Below are positions 17,108 through 24,977 of a DNA stretch of 64,000 nt, piece after piece. Origin of the DNA: Candidatus Gastranaerophilales bacterium (GTDB taxonomy: Bacteria; Cyanobacteriota; Vampirovibrionia; Gastranaerophilales; Gastranaerophilaceae); the NCBI GenBank assembly GCA_944324385.1, contig CALUWD010000003.1:1-64000 (forward strand), in the 5' to 3' direction. Made by a program: the position numbers and the translations under genes. The notes below the pieces were generated by a model. It searched no databases, was not told where the DNA came from, and worked only from the letters and a program-made list of their open reading frames with translations. Within the stretch, counting starts at the first letter, position 1, and every line of letters begins with the position of its first letter.

Positions 17108-18208
17108 TTACTTTTTAAGTTTGTCTATAGTAGCCTTTAAGCTTGCAAGAGCTGTCAGTACGTCACGTTCAGATACAAAGCCCAATGTGCCCATTCTGAA
17201 AATTTTATCTTTTAAGTCGTTTTGACCGTTTGCTACGACAATGTTGTAGTCTTCTTTTAAGGTTTTTCTTATGTCAGGCACGCTAATACCTTCTGGTGGT
17301 AGAACAGATGTTATAGCAAAACTTGCTATAGATTCATCTTCTACAAAAAGTTTAAGCCCCATATCTTTAATGCCTTGCCTTAAAAGCATTGCGTTATGTT
17401 TATGGCGTGCAAAAATATTTTCAAGACCTTCTTCTCTCATCATTTCAAGTGCCTTATCTAACGCCACAAAAAGGTTAACAGCCGGTGTCCATGGGGTTGT
17501 GTCTTTATCTAAATTCTTTTTGTAATCATCCCAATTAAAGTAGAAACTTGGGTATTTGCATTGCTTGTGGAGTTCCCAAGCTCTATCATTTGCAACTAAA
17601 AATGCAAGACCCGGAGGAATCATAAAGCCTTTTTGAGAACCTGAAATAAGAACATCAATGCCCCATTCATCCATTTTGCAATCTATTGCACCAATTGATG
17701 TAATACCATCTACAACAGATATTGCGCCGTGTTCACGAATAATTTTTGCAAGTTCTTTTACAGGATTTGTAACACCTGTTGAAGTTTCATTGTGTGTTAA
17801 AGTAACAACTTTAATTTCTTTATTCACATCAGCGTCAAGAATTTTCTTAAGTTCATTTGGGTCAATTGCTTTTCCATATGGTACTTCAAGCTTTTGAACA
17901 TTAGCGCCACGCATAGCAGCTATTTTTGCCCAACGTGCGCCAAAGTTACCAATAATAAGAGATAAAACTTTATCGCCAGCGTTTACAAGGTTAGACATGG
18001 CCGATTCCATAGCGCCCGTGCCTGATGCAGTATAAATTTGTACATCATATTTTGTTTGAAAGACCCATTTTAAGCCTTCTTCAACTCGTCTTACAATTTT
18101 TGAAAACTCGCCGCTTCTGTGTCCTATAGGGTGTTTTGCCATTGCTAAAAGCACGCTTTCAGGTACCGGAGTAGGTCCCGGAATCATTAAAAAATCTTTG
18201 TCTTTCAT
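17108..18208 (-). CDS. Class V PLP aminotransferase, probable phosphoserine aminotransferase substitute
   Basis: The 366-residue protein belongs to the serine-pyruvate/alanine-glyoxylate aminotransferase branch. It opens with MIPGPTPVPESVLLAM, has TASGTGAMESAMSNL for phosphate binding, VDGITSIGAI with the pyridine-binding Asp, and the Schiff-base Lys in SGSQKGFMIPPG. Classical SerC is a different subfamily. Because this gene is 10 bases from serA, it likely converts 3-phosphohydroxypyruvate to phosphoserine, as proposed for similar serA-linked enzymes in other bacteria and archaea. Glyoxylate transamination is the alternative. Confidence 0.88.
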   Translation of the reverse strand: MKDKDFLMIPGPTPVPESVLLAMAKHPIGHRSGEFSKIVRRVEEGLKWVFQTKYDVQIYTASGTGAMESAMSNLVNAGDKVLSLIIGNFGARWAKIAAMRGANVQKLEVPYGKAIDPNELKKILDADVNKEIKVVTLTHNETSTGVTNPVKELAKIIREHGAISVVDGITSIGAIDCKMDEWGIDVLISGSQKGFMIPPGLAFLVANDRAWELHKQCKYPSFYFNWDDYKKNLDKDTTPWTPAVNLFVALDKALEMMREEGLENIFARHKHNAMLLRQGIKDMGLKLFVEDESIASFAITSVLPPEGISVPDIRKTLKEDYNIVVANGQNDLKDKIFRMGTLGFVSERDVLTALASLKATIDKLKK

Positions 18209-18219
18209 TTTTTCTTCCT

Positions 18220-19215
18220 TTATAAAGCTAAACTACTGTCCATACTTTTTGGTAAATATGCCTGAGGGTAGCTGTACGATCGAACAAAACCCGCGTCTTC
18301 GTACATTTTAACGGCATTAGAGTTGTCAAGGTCAACGCTTGCATTTAATTCTGTAAGATTTACAAGTCCTGACTGGTTCAGTTTAATAACGTCACCTACA
18401 ACCGATTTTAAAAGCAGTTTAGACAGCCCCATGCCGCGGTGTTCTCTTAAAATTCCCACAAGCGGAATGTTGCCTATGCGCTCTGCAGTAACATTTGAGA
18501 GGCAAAAACCTATTAATCTATTTTCATGTAATAAAACTTTTGATGAGTGTGTTAAAAATCTTCCATAAACTGATTTTGTGATTTTTTCAACAATGTCTTT
18601 ACAGCCTTCAATTGTTCCAAATCTAATATCAAAGTTAATATCTGAAGAACCGCCAAAGCTTTTTAGAATAACTCCAGCAAGCTCGTCAGCGTATATGTCG
18701 CTGTATGGAACTATTTTGTAACCAATTGGAATTGAGTATAAATTAAGTTGTTCTATTTCTTTTATAAGTCTTTTATTGTTTACATCAAAAACCATTACCC
18801 CAAGTTCAACAAACTTAAAGCCAAATGCTGCAGCTTTTTCTTTGTAATCTGTTTGAACTCCTAGCATGGGGTAGCTTACAAGCGCTTGTTTCCTTTTTTC
18901 GCAAGTTTCAAGCATAAATTTTTCCATAAGCGCATCGCGTTTTTCGTCAATGTTTTCATTTCCTAAAATGTGGATTAAAAACAATTCTATAACATCGGCA
19001 CTTGCGTTTGAGTAAGCAAGAAAACCTGTCGGGATATCGTCTTCAAGTAAAATAATACAGCTTATAAGTTTTTTGTTAAAGTATTCAATAAACTCATCAT
19101 ATTCAAGCGGTTCGATTTCAAATTTGTAATCAACGGCGCATTTTGTTCTAAAGTCGTTATAAACGCCTGTAAAAATTTTAAAATATTTTTCGCTCAAAAC
19201 CTGAGTTTGGTACAT
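18220..19215 (-). CDS. GNAT-family N-acetyltransferase with tandem domains
   Basis: The 331-residue protein appears to hold two GNAT folds. The C-terminal one is clear: LVGILREHRGMGLSKLLLKS carries the acetyl-CoA pyrophosphate loop, and VDLDNSNAVKMYEDAGFVRS is the usual last block. The N-terminal half (IPTGFLAYSNASADVIELFL, then AAFGFKFVELGVMVFD) looks like a weaker, possibly inactive copy. The substrate is unknown. It lies between ribBA and the aminotransferase with gaps of 16 and 11 bases, so it is co-transcribed with riboflavin and serine genes. Confidence 0.82.
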   Translation of the reverse strand: MYQTQVLSEKYFKIFTGVYNDFRTKCAVDYKFEIEPLEYDEFIEYFNKKLISCIILLEDDIPTGFLAYSNASADVIELFLIHILGNENIDEKRDALMEKFMLETCEKRKQALVSYPMLGVQTDYKEKAAAFGFKFVELGVMVFDVNNKRLIKEIEQLNLYSIPIGYKIVPYSDIYADELAGVILKSFGGSSDINFDIRFGTIEGCKDIVEKITKSVYGRFLTHSSKVLLHENRLIGFCLSNVTAERIGNIPLVGILREHRGMGLSKLLLKSVVGDVIKLNQSGLVNLTELNASVDLDNSNAVKMYEDAGFVRSYSYPQAYLPKSMDSSLAL

Positions 19216-19231
19216 CCCTAAGCTTCCTTAA

Positions 19232-20473
19232 TTAATTTGTTGCAATTATATCACAGTGATGTTCTGATATCAAATGATGCATTTTTTCTTTTTTTGTCAT
19301 TATGTATCGTTTGTTGAATTTGTTGATATCAGGTTCTATCGCAACCCTTTCTTGTATCTCAATTCCATAACCTTTTAGTGCGACAATTTTTGTCGGGTTG
19401 TTGGTAATTAACTTAATTTTTTTATACCCCAAATCATATAAAATTTGAGCACCTACACCATAGTTTCGCATATCGCTTTTAAAGCCAAGTGAAATATTTG
19501 CTTCAATTGTGTCTTGCCCTTTGTCTTGCAGTGCATACGCTTTTAGTTTGTTTACAAGACCAATTCCACGACCCTCATGGTCTAAAATGTAGACAAGCGC
19601 GCCCTTTCCGTATTCATTAATCATAGTAAGTGATGAGTGCAGTTGTTGGTTGCAGTCGCATTTTAAACTATGAAAAACATCCCCTGTAAGGCAGCAAGAG
19701 TGGACTCTCACAAGTGGAGTTTTGTCTGTTCCATCATCTTTTACAAGTGCGACATGTTCTTTTTGGGTTAATTCATCAATATAGCCATATATTTCAAATT
19801 CGCCAAAAAGTGTAGGTAGTGATGTTTTTACCTCTCTTTTTACAAATCTTTCTTCTTTTAGCCTGTATTCAATTAGTTGTGCTACGGTTATAAATTTTAA
19901 ATTGTGTTTTTTGGCAAATTCTACAAGGTCGTCGCGGCGAGCCATTGTGCCGTCTTCTTTCATAATTTCACACATAACTGCAGCAGGTTCCAAATTTGCA
20001 AGACGGGCTAAATCAACCCCCGCTTCTGTGTGTCCTGTTCTTTTTAGTACACCGCCTTTCCTTGCAATAATTGGAAAGATGTGTCCGGGGCGTCTTAAAT
20101 CTTCGGGTTTTGAATTTTCATCAAGTATAACTTTTATTGTTTTTGCCCTGTCATAGGCACTTATGCCTGTTGTAACGCCATATTTAGGGTCAGCATCTAC
20201 ACTTTGGGTAAAATTTGTTCCCTTGACATCTGTGTTATGCTCTACCATTGGGTTTATACCAATTTTATTTGCACGTTCTTCATTTATTGCAAGACATACA
20301 AGACCTCGACATTCTCTTGCCATAAAATTTATAACTTCAGGAGTTACAAAAGTTGCCGGAAAAAGCAAATCGCCTTCGTTTTCCCTGTCTTCATCGTCTG
20401 CAACAATGACACCTTTACCGTTTTTAAAGTCTGAAATAGCTTCTTCAATGGTATTGAAAATTATTTTATTCAT
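19232..20473 (-). CDS. ribBA: Bifunctional DHBP synthase / GTP cyclohydrolase II
   Basis: The two entry enzymes of riboflavin synthesis are fused in 413 residues. The N-terminal half makes 3,4-dihydroxybutanone 4-phosphate from ribulose 5-phosphate (DDEDRENEGDL acidic loop, RRPGHIFPIIARKGGV, GHTEAGVDL). The C-terminal half opens GTP; it has the zinc ligands in SCCLTGDVFHSLKCDC and the catalytic segment DHEGRGIGLVNKL. Both halves keep their active-site residues. It starts 11 bases after ribE. No FMN riboswitch is seen upstream of the operon. Confidence 0.96.
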   Translation of the reverse strand: MNKIIFNTIEEAISDFKNGKGVIVADDEDRENEGDLLFPATFVTPEVINFMARECRGLVCLAINEERANKIGINPMVEHNTDVKGTNFTQSVDADPKYGVTTGISAYDRAKTIKVILDENSKPEDLRRPGHIFPIIARKGGVLKRTGHTEAGVDLARLANLEPAAVMCEIMKEDGTMARRDDLVEFAKKHNLKFITVAQLIEYRLKEERFVKREVKTSLPTLFGEFEIYGYIDELTQKEHVALVKDDGTDKTPLVRVHSCCLTGDVFHSLKCDCNQQLHSSLTMINEYGKGALVYILDHEGRGIGLVNKLKAYALQDKGQDTIEANISLGFKSDMRNYGVGAQILYDLGYKKIKLITNNPTKIVALKGYGIEIQERVAIEPDINKFNKRYIMTKKEKMHHLISEHHCDIIATN

Positions 20474-20484
20474 AAAATATCCCT

Positions 20485-21117
20485 TTAATTAAAGCCATTT
20501 TCCATAAGGAATTCTAAGCTTATTTTTTCTTTTTTATTATCTTTTGCTGACAAAAATTTTTCAATATATTTTGCAAATATGTCAACTTCAATGTTTACAA
20601 AATCGCCTGTTTTTAAAAATTTTAAATTTGTTCTCTCAAGTGTTTGCGGAATTGTGCTGACACAAAAATAACCATCCCCAACTTCGCTTACGGTAAGGCT
20701 TATACCATTTATTGCAATCGAGCCTTTTTCAACAATATATTTTGTATCATATTCAAATTTAAAAATTGTCGCCTCACCTTGATTTTTTAAACTTAAAAAT
20801 TTTGCCATAGAGTCAATGTGCCCTTGAACTATGTGTCCATCAAGCCTGTTACCTAAAATCATTGCTCTTTCAAGGTTAACACTGTCGTTAATTTTTAAAT
20901 AATCTAAATTTGTTCTTTTTAAACTTTCCAACATAGAAAAAACACTGAAAGTATTTTGTGTTTTACTTATAACAGACTGGCATGCGCCGTTAATTGCAAC
21001 AGATTCGCCAATTTTTAATTCTTGCGAAAAGTTGGCAGAAATTTCAAAAACCTTGCCGCCGTTTTTTTGCTCTATTTTTTTAACTGTTCCTATTTCTTCA
21101 ATTAATCCTGTAAACAT
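20485..21117 (-). CDS. ribE: Riboflavin synthase, alpha subunit
   Basis: This enzyme dismutates two lumazines to riboflavin and ribityl-aminopyrimidine. The 210-residue protein shows the duplicated beta-barrel of the family: MFTGLIEEIGTV at the start, SVAINGACQSVI and later SIAINGISLTVSEV, and GHIVQGHIDS. It is the first gene of the operon. ribD and ribH are not in the window. Its promoter must lie in the roughly 30 bases before the upstream terminator or further back. The gene is sometimes named ribC. Confidence 0.96.
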   Translation of the reverse strand: MFTGLIEEIGTVKKIEQKNGGKVFEISANFSQELKIGESVAINGACQSVISKTQNTFSVFSMLESLKRTNLDYLKINDSVNLERAMILGNRLDGHIVQGHIDSMAKFLSLKNQGEATIFKFEYDTKYIVEKGSIAINGISLTVSEVGDGYFCVSTIPQTLERTNLKFLKTGDFVNIEVDIFAKYIEKFLSAKDNKKEKISLEFLMENGFN

Positions 21118-21144
21118 AACAACAGATTACCATAAATAATAAAA

Positions 21145-21173
21145 AACACAGAGAGGGTTGCTTACTCTGTGTT
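21145..21173 (-). terminator. Intrinsic terminator after the 21198-21383 gene
   Basis: AACACAGAG (21145-21153) pairs with CTCTGTGTT (21165-21173). On the minus strand a T-rich stretch follows. It separates the small gene from the riboflavin operon and supports the small gene being real. Confidence 0.82.
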
Positions 21174-21197
21174 GTTAATGCGTTGTTAGTGCTTCAA

Positions 21198-21383
21198 CTA
21201 AGCCAATACATCGAGTTTTTGCCCGTTGACGTTAAGTTCACGTCCACCGCAGCAGTTGATGTTTAATTTTTCGCCTTTCTCAAAACGATTCATAGCGCTT
21301 TGGTATTTTTGGTTAGCGCCAAATGTTACCGGTTTTGTGCATTGAGTTTTTGCGGCAATTGCCTGAATGGGTCTTATTAACAT
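21198..21383 (-). CDS. Small protein with N-terminal Phe-Gly motif (61 residues), unknown function
   Basis: This short protein has CTKPVTFGANQKYQ (residues 15-28), a motif like those of the two 14-15 kb proteins, followed by a short basic/polar region with an adjacent Cys pair (INCCGGRELNVNG). It has no membrane helix. Support for a real gene comes from its well-formed ribosome site and leader (CTAGGGAAGGGTAAACAAA before the ATG), nearly the same as that of the 14142 gene, and from a strong terminator directly downstream. Function is unknown. Confidence 0.68.
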   Translation of the reverse strand: MLIRPIQAIAAKTQCTKPVTFGANQKYQSAMNRFEKGEKLNINCCGGRELNVNGQKLDVLA

Positions 21384-21509
21384 TTTGTTTACCCTTCCCT
21401 AGTCTGTGTATCGACTATCGTTCTTCAACGGATTTTTATTTTATAACTCTAAAAAACATGTGTCAACCCTGTTTTACAATTTTTAATATCATCTTTATAT
21501 TTTTTGTTT

Positions 21510-21515
21510 TATAAT
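21510..21515 (+). promoter_or_regulatory. Candidate -10 box of der, implying a leaderless mRNA
   Basis: TATAAT ends seven bases before the der ATG, so transcription would start at or next to the start codon. No ribosome site precedes der. No good -35 box is seen at 17 bases. Confidence 0.38.
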
Positions 21516-21521
21516 TTAGTT

Positions 21522-22838
21522 ATGAAAGATAAAATTGTAGCAATAGTTGGTCGTCCAAATGTTGGCAAGTCAACACTTGTCAATCGTATTGTGGGTGCAA
21601 GAAAATCAATAGTAGATGATATGCCGGGCGTTACTCGTGATAGGATTTATTTTGATGCAAACTGGCAAGGAAAAGATTTTGTAATTATTGATACAGGCGG
21701 TATAATAACTGATGACGATGATGAATTTGTAAGCAATATTTTATCTCAGGCAAAGTTAGCAGTTGAAGAAGCAGATACAATTATTTTTCTAGTTGATGCT
21801 AAACTTGGTTTAAGCCCTTATGACTACGATATTGCAAATATTTTAAGAAAGTCAAAAAAAGAAGTTTTGCTTGTCGCAAATAAAGTTGATTCAAATTCGC
21901 AAAAGGATGATTTAACAGAGTTTTATGCACTGGGTTTTGGGGAAGCTCACCCCTTAAGTGCTCTACATGGTTGCGGCGGTGTTGGAGATTTGCTCGATAT
22001 TATTGTAAAAGATATTGAGCCTAAAAAAACACTTGAAGATGAGCAAGATGTTATAAAAATAGCAATTGTTGGAAAGCCAAATGCAGGCAAAAGCTCTATT
22101 TTAAATAATCTTTTAAATGAACAGCGTGCAATAGTAAGCGATGTTTCAGGCACAACTAGAGATAGTATAAATTCTAAAATTACATATCAAAATCAGGAGT
22201 ATATTTTAGTTGATACTGCAGGAATAAGGAAGAAATCAAAAGTTGACTATGGAGTTGAAGCGTTTGCAGTTGATAGGGCTATTCGAGCAATTCGTGAAGC
22301 TGATGTTGCGCTTTTAGTTGTTGATTGCGTTGAAGGTCTTACTGATCAGGATAAAAAAATTGCACAAATAGCTGAAGAAGCGGGCTGTGGCTTGATTTTA
22401 GTGTTTAATAAATGGGATTTAAAAAAAGGTGTACAAACTCATCTTTATGAAAAAGTAGTTGAGGAAGAAGCTCCTTTTCTAAATTATGCAAAAAAACTTT
22501 TTGTAAGCGCAAAAACCGGTCAAAGGTTAAATCAAATTTTTGATACTGCGCGCGAAGTTGCTTTTGAGAGAGCAAAAAGAATTTCAACAGGACTTTTGAA
22601 TAAGGTTGTAAACGAAGCTTTTGCGCTTAATCCTCCTGTGTCAATTAAGGGTAAAATGCTTAGAGTTTATTATACTACGCAACCAAAAACTAAACCGCCG
22701 ACTTTTGTTTTGTTTATTAATAATAAAGATTTGGTTAAAGATTCTTACAAAAGATATTTACTCAAGAAATTACGTGATGCTTTCGGTTTCTTTGGAGTGC
22801 CGATAAGAATTTCTTTCAGGCAGAAGGGAGATAAATAG
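21522..22838 (+). CDS. der: Ribosome-assembly GTPase Der (EngA)
   Basis: Der is an essential tandem GTPase acting in 50S assembly. The 438-residue protein has two G domains: the first P-loop GRPNVGKST with DTGG and NKVD, the second GKPNAGKSS with DTAG and NKWD. A C-terminal KH-like domain follows (AFALNPPVSIKGKMLRVYY). I chose the ATG at 21522, giving MKDKIVAIVGRPNVGKST as in the family; an upstream in-frame start is unlikely because the -10 box lies between. plsY starts directly at its stop. Confidence 0.96.
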   Translation: MKDKIVAIVGRPNVGKSTLVNRIVGARKSIVDDMPGVTRDRIYFDANWQGKDFVIIDTGGIITDDDDEFVSNILSQAKLAVEEADTIIFLVDAKLGLSPYDYDIANILRKSKKEVLLVANKVDSNSQKDDLTEFYALGFGEAHPLSALHGCGGVGDLLDIIVKDIEPKKTLEDEQDVIKIAIVGKPNAGKSSILNNLLNEQRAIVSDVSGTTRDSINSKITYQNQEYILVDTAGIRKKSKVDYGVEAFAVDRAIRAIREADVALLVVDCVEGLTDQDKKIAQIAEEAGCGLILVFNKWDLKKGVQTHLYEKVVEEEAPFLNYAKKLFVSAKTGQRLNQIFDTAREVAFERAKRISTGLLNKVVNEAFALNPPVSIKGKMLRVYYTTQPKTKPPTFVLFINNKDLVKDSYKRYLLKKLRDAFGFFGVPIRISFRQKGDK

Positions 22839-23492
22839 ATGGAGTTTTTGCTAAACGCTTTTTTGTCGTTTTATTCAATGGAGTCGCTTAAATTTTTAGC
22901 CGGATTTTGTATTCTTGCTTATTTAATTGGCTCAATTCCAACCGGTTACATTATTGTAAAACTCAAGACGGGCAAAGATATAAGGGAGGTTGGCTCAGGT
23001 TCAACCGGCGCAACAAATGTAAAAAGGGTTTTGGGCAAAAAATGGTTTTTTATTGTCATGCTTTTAGATGCATTTAAGGGTGCGCTGCCCGTAATTTTAG
23101 CAAAAGCATCCCTGCAAGCCGGCTTGTTGCTTGACCCTTATGGTATTTACGCGGTTGCCTGTGCGATTTTTGTTATTGTCGGGCACTCAAAACCCTTGTT
23201 TCTTAACTTTAAGGGAGGAAAGTCTGTAGCATCGGGCGTGGGTACAATTCTTGCACTTTCTCCTTTGGCAGGGTTGATTATTGCACTTATTTGGGGTGTT
23301 ATAACTTATATTAGTAAATACGTTTCACTTGGTTCAATTGTAGCGCTTATCTTATCACCCTTTATAATGTATTTTTTAGATGCTCCGATTGCATATGTTG
23401 CTTATTGCGCAATTGCTGCAATATATATTGTTTATTTGCATAGAGAAAATATTAAAAGATTACTTGCAGGAAATGAAAATAAAGTAAGATAA
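22839..23492 (+). CDS. plsY: Acyl-phosphate glycerol-3-phosphate acyltransferase
   Basis: PlsY makes lysophosphatidic acid from acyl-phosphate in the inner membrane. The 217-residue protein has several membrane helices and three typical motifs: GSIPTGYI, GSGSTGATNVKRVLG and GHSKPLFLNFKGGKSVASG. The N-terminus is about 20 residues longer than most, so translation could begin at an internal Met near residue 14, but the ATG touching the der stop has GGAG upstream and fits coupling. plsX, which makes its substrate, is not in the window. Confidence 0.95.
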   Translation: MEFLLNAFLSFYSMESLKFLAGFCILAYLIGSIPTGYIIVKLKTGKDIREVGSGSTGATNVKRVLGKKWFFIVMLLDAFKGALPVILAKASLQAGLLLDPYGIYAVACAIFVIVGHSKPLFLNFKGGKSVASGVGTILALSPLAGLIIALIWGVITYISKYVSLGSIVALILSPFIMYFLDAPIAYVAYCAIAAIYIVYLHRENIKRLLAGNENKVR

Positions 23493-23521
23493 ACCCTTGC
23501 AAAAAAAATATGAGCATGTAT

Positions 23522-23559
23522 TATTAGAGATGTCAGAAAAATTCCCGACATCTCTAATA
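23522..23559 (+). repeat. 13-bp perfect inverted repeat before rpsE
   Basis: TATTAGAGATGTC (23522-23534) pairs perfectly with GACATCTCTAATA (23547-23559) around a 12-base loop. No T-run follows on either strand, so it is not an ordinary terminator. It stands between plsY and rpsE and could be an mRNA-processing or protein-binding site. Confidence 0.6.
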
Positions 23560-23653
23560 GTATAAATAAGCCTTAAAAAGGTTTGTTTTGCTGTTTTTAT
23601 TTTTTTAAAGGGAAAATAATAAGGTATATTATATAATTTGAAAGGTATAAAAC

Positions 23654-24313
23654 GTGGAAGAAAAAGAAACAATTCAAAACGAAACAGTCGAAGAAGTTGT
23701 TGAAACTACTGAAGTAGAAGTAGCAACCGATGAAGCTGTTGTTGATGAAAAAGAAGCAGAAGTTGAAGTTCAACAATTAAAACCTCAAAGAAGAGGACAA
23801 AGAAGAAGAAAAATCGAAACAGTTGAACCTGTTGAATCAGAATGGAAAGAGCAAGTTGTTCAAATTCGCCGTGTAACAAAAGTTGTTAAAGGTGGTAAAA
23901 AACTTAGCTTTAGGGCAATTGTTATCGTTGGTAACAAAAAAGGTCAAGTTGGCATGGGCGTTGCAAAAGCAGCTGAAGTTATCATTGCTATTCAAAAAGC
24001 AGTGGCTGATGCAAGAAAAAATCTTGTTAGCGTACCTATTTTCAAAACTACAATTCCTCACATGGTAACAGGTCGCTCAGGTGCAGGTTCTGTAGTATTA
24101 AAACCTGCTTCACAAGGTACAGGTGTTATCGCAGGTGGTGCAGTTCGTGCGGTGCTTGAATTATCAGGTATTGAAAACATTTTATCAAAATCTCTAGGTT
24201 CAAAATCTCCGTTAAATGCTGCAAATGCTACATTAGATGCTCTTAAAAGTTTAAGGTCATTCTCTGATGTTGCTCGTGCACGAGGCATTGATATGAAGAA
24301 AATGTTAGGTTAG
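23654..24313 (+). CDS. rpsE: 30S ribosomal protein S5 with acidic N-terminal extension
   Basis: S5 lines the mRNA entry and decoding region. The core is normal ([19 protein letters not shown], then VVGNKKG-like [12 protein letters not shown], and the late [12 protein letters not shown]). Ahead of it stands an extra segment of about 60 residues: very Glu/Val-rich for 40 residues, then a basic patch (RRGQRRRK). The start is GTG at 23654 with GAAAGG eight bases before it. It opens a shortened spc-type cluster; rplR and earlier members are missing upstream. Confidence 0.95.
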   Translation: MEEKETIQNETVEEVVETTEVEVATDEAVVDEKEAEVEVQQLKPQRRGQRRRKIETVEPVESEWKEQVVQIRRVTKVVKGGKKLSFRAIVIVGNKKGQVGMGVAKAAEVIIAIQKAVADARKNLVSVPIFKTTIPHMVTGRSGAGSVVLKPASQGTGVIAGGAVRAVLELSGIENILSKSLGSKSPLNAANATLDALKSLRSFSDVARARGIDMKKMLG

Positions 24314-24327
24314 GAAGCAGGTAAGAA

Positions 24328-24516
24328 ATGGCTAAAAAAGAAGAAAAAATAAAAATACAATTAGTAAAAAGTACTATTGGCGCACCTGAAAAACATGTTA
24401 AAATTGTACGTGCGCTTGGTTTAACAAAAACAAACCAAACAGTTGAACACTTACCCTCAGCTACAATTATGGGTATGGTAAATAAAATCCCTCACTTGGT
24501 ACAGATAGTAGAATAG
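24328..24516 (+). CDS. rpmD: 50S ribosomal protein L30
   Basis: A 62-residue protein with the L30 pattern: IKIQLVKSTIGAPEKHVKIV, RALGLTKTNQTVEH and the end MVNKIPHLVQIVE. It follows rpsE by 14 bases and precedes rplO, the conserved spc order. Ribosome site GGAAGCAGG is at the end of rpsE. Confidence 0.95.
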   Translation: MAKKEEKIKIQLVKSTIGAPEKHVKIVRALGLTKTNQTVEHLPSATIMGMVNKIPHLVQIVE

Positions 24517-24533
24517 AAAGTAAAGGTATATAA

Positions 24534-24977
24534 ATGATAACATTAGAAGATTTAAAACCGGCAGAAGGTTCGGTATCCAAATCTAAAAGAGTAGGCAGAG
24601 GCCGTTCATCAGGTCATGGTAAAACATCTTGCCGCGGTCATAACGGTGAAGGTCAAAGATCAGGCAGAAGCTCAAAAAGAGGTTTTGAAGGCGGACAAAT
24701 GCCATCTTACCGTCAAATGCCTAAATTAAAAGGTTTTAAAAACAGATTTGCTCTTAAGGCAGCTGAAATCAACGTAAATGATTTAAATGAAATGAGCGTA
24801 GATACGATTGATTTAACATATTTAATCGAAAATAAAAAAGCTCACCCGTCATGCGTAACATTGCGTGTGTTGGGAAATGGTGAACTTAAAAAAGCTGTTA
24901 CTGTTAAAGCTACATATGTTACACCATCAGCAAAAGAAAAAATTGAAAAAGCAGGCGGAAAGGTTGAATTAGTTTAA
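24534..24977 (+). CDS. rplO: 50S ribosomal protein L15
   Basis: The 147-residue protein has the basic N-terminal tail of L15 (KRVGRGRSSGHGKTSCRG), the block FEGGQMPSYRQMPKLKGF and the C-terminal globular end VTVKATYVTPSAKEKIEKAG. Its stop overlaps the secY start in TAATG, indicating translational coupling. Confidence 0.97.
   Translation: MITLEDLKPAEGSVSKSKRVGRGRSSGHGKTSCRGHNGEGQRSGRSSKRGFEGGQMPSYRQMPKLKGFKNRFALKAAEINVNDLNEMSVDTIDLTYLIENKKAHPSCVTLRVLGNGELKKAVTVKATYVTPSAKEKIEKAGGKVELV

Noticed and set aside
20474-21197. FMN riboswitch upstream of the riboflavin operon
   Set aside because: The short gap before ribE holds only the previous gene's terminator and about 30 bases; none of the conserved FMN-element sequence is present.
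23522-23559. Intrinsic terminator after plsY
   Set aside because: The stem is strong but neither strand has a following T-run, so it was listed as an inverted repeat.
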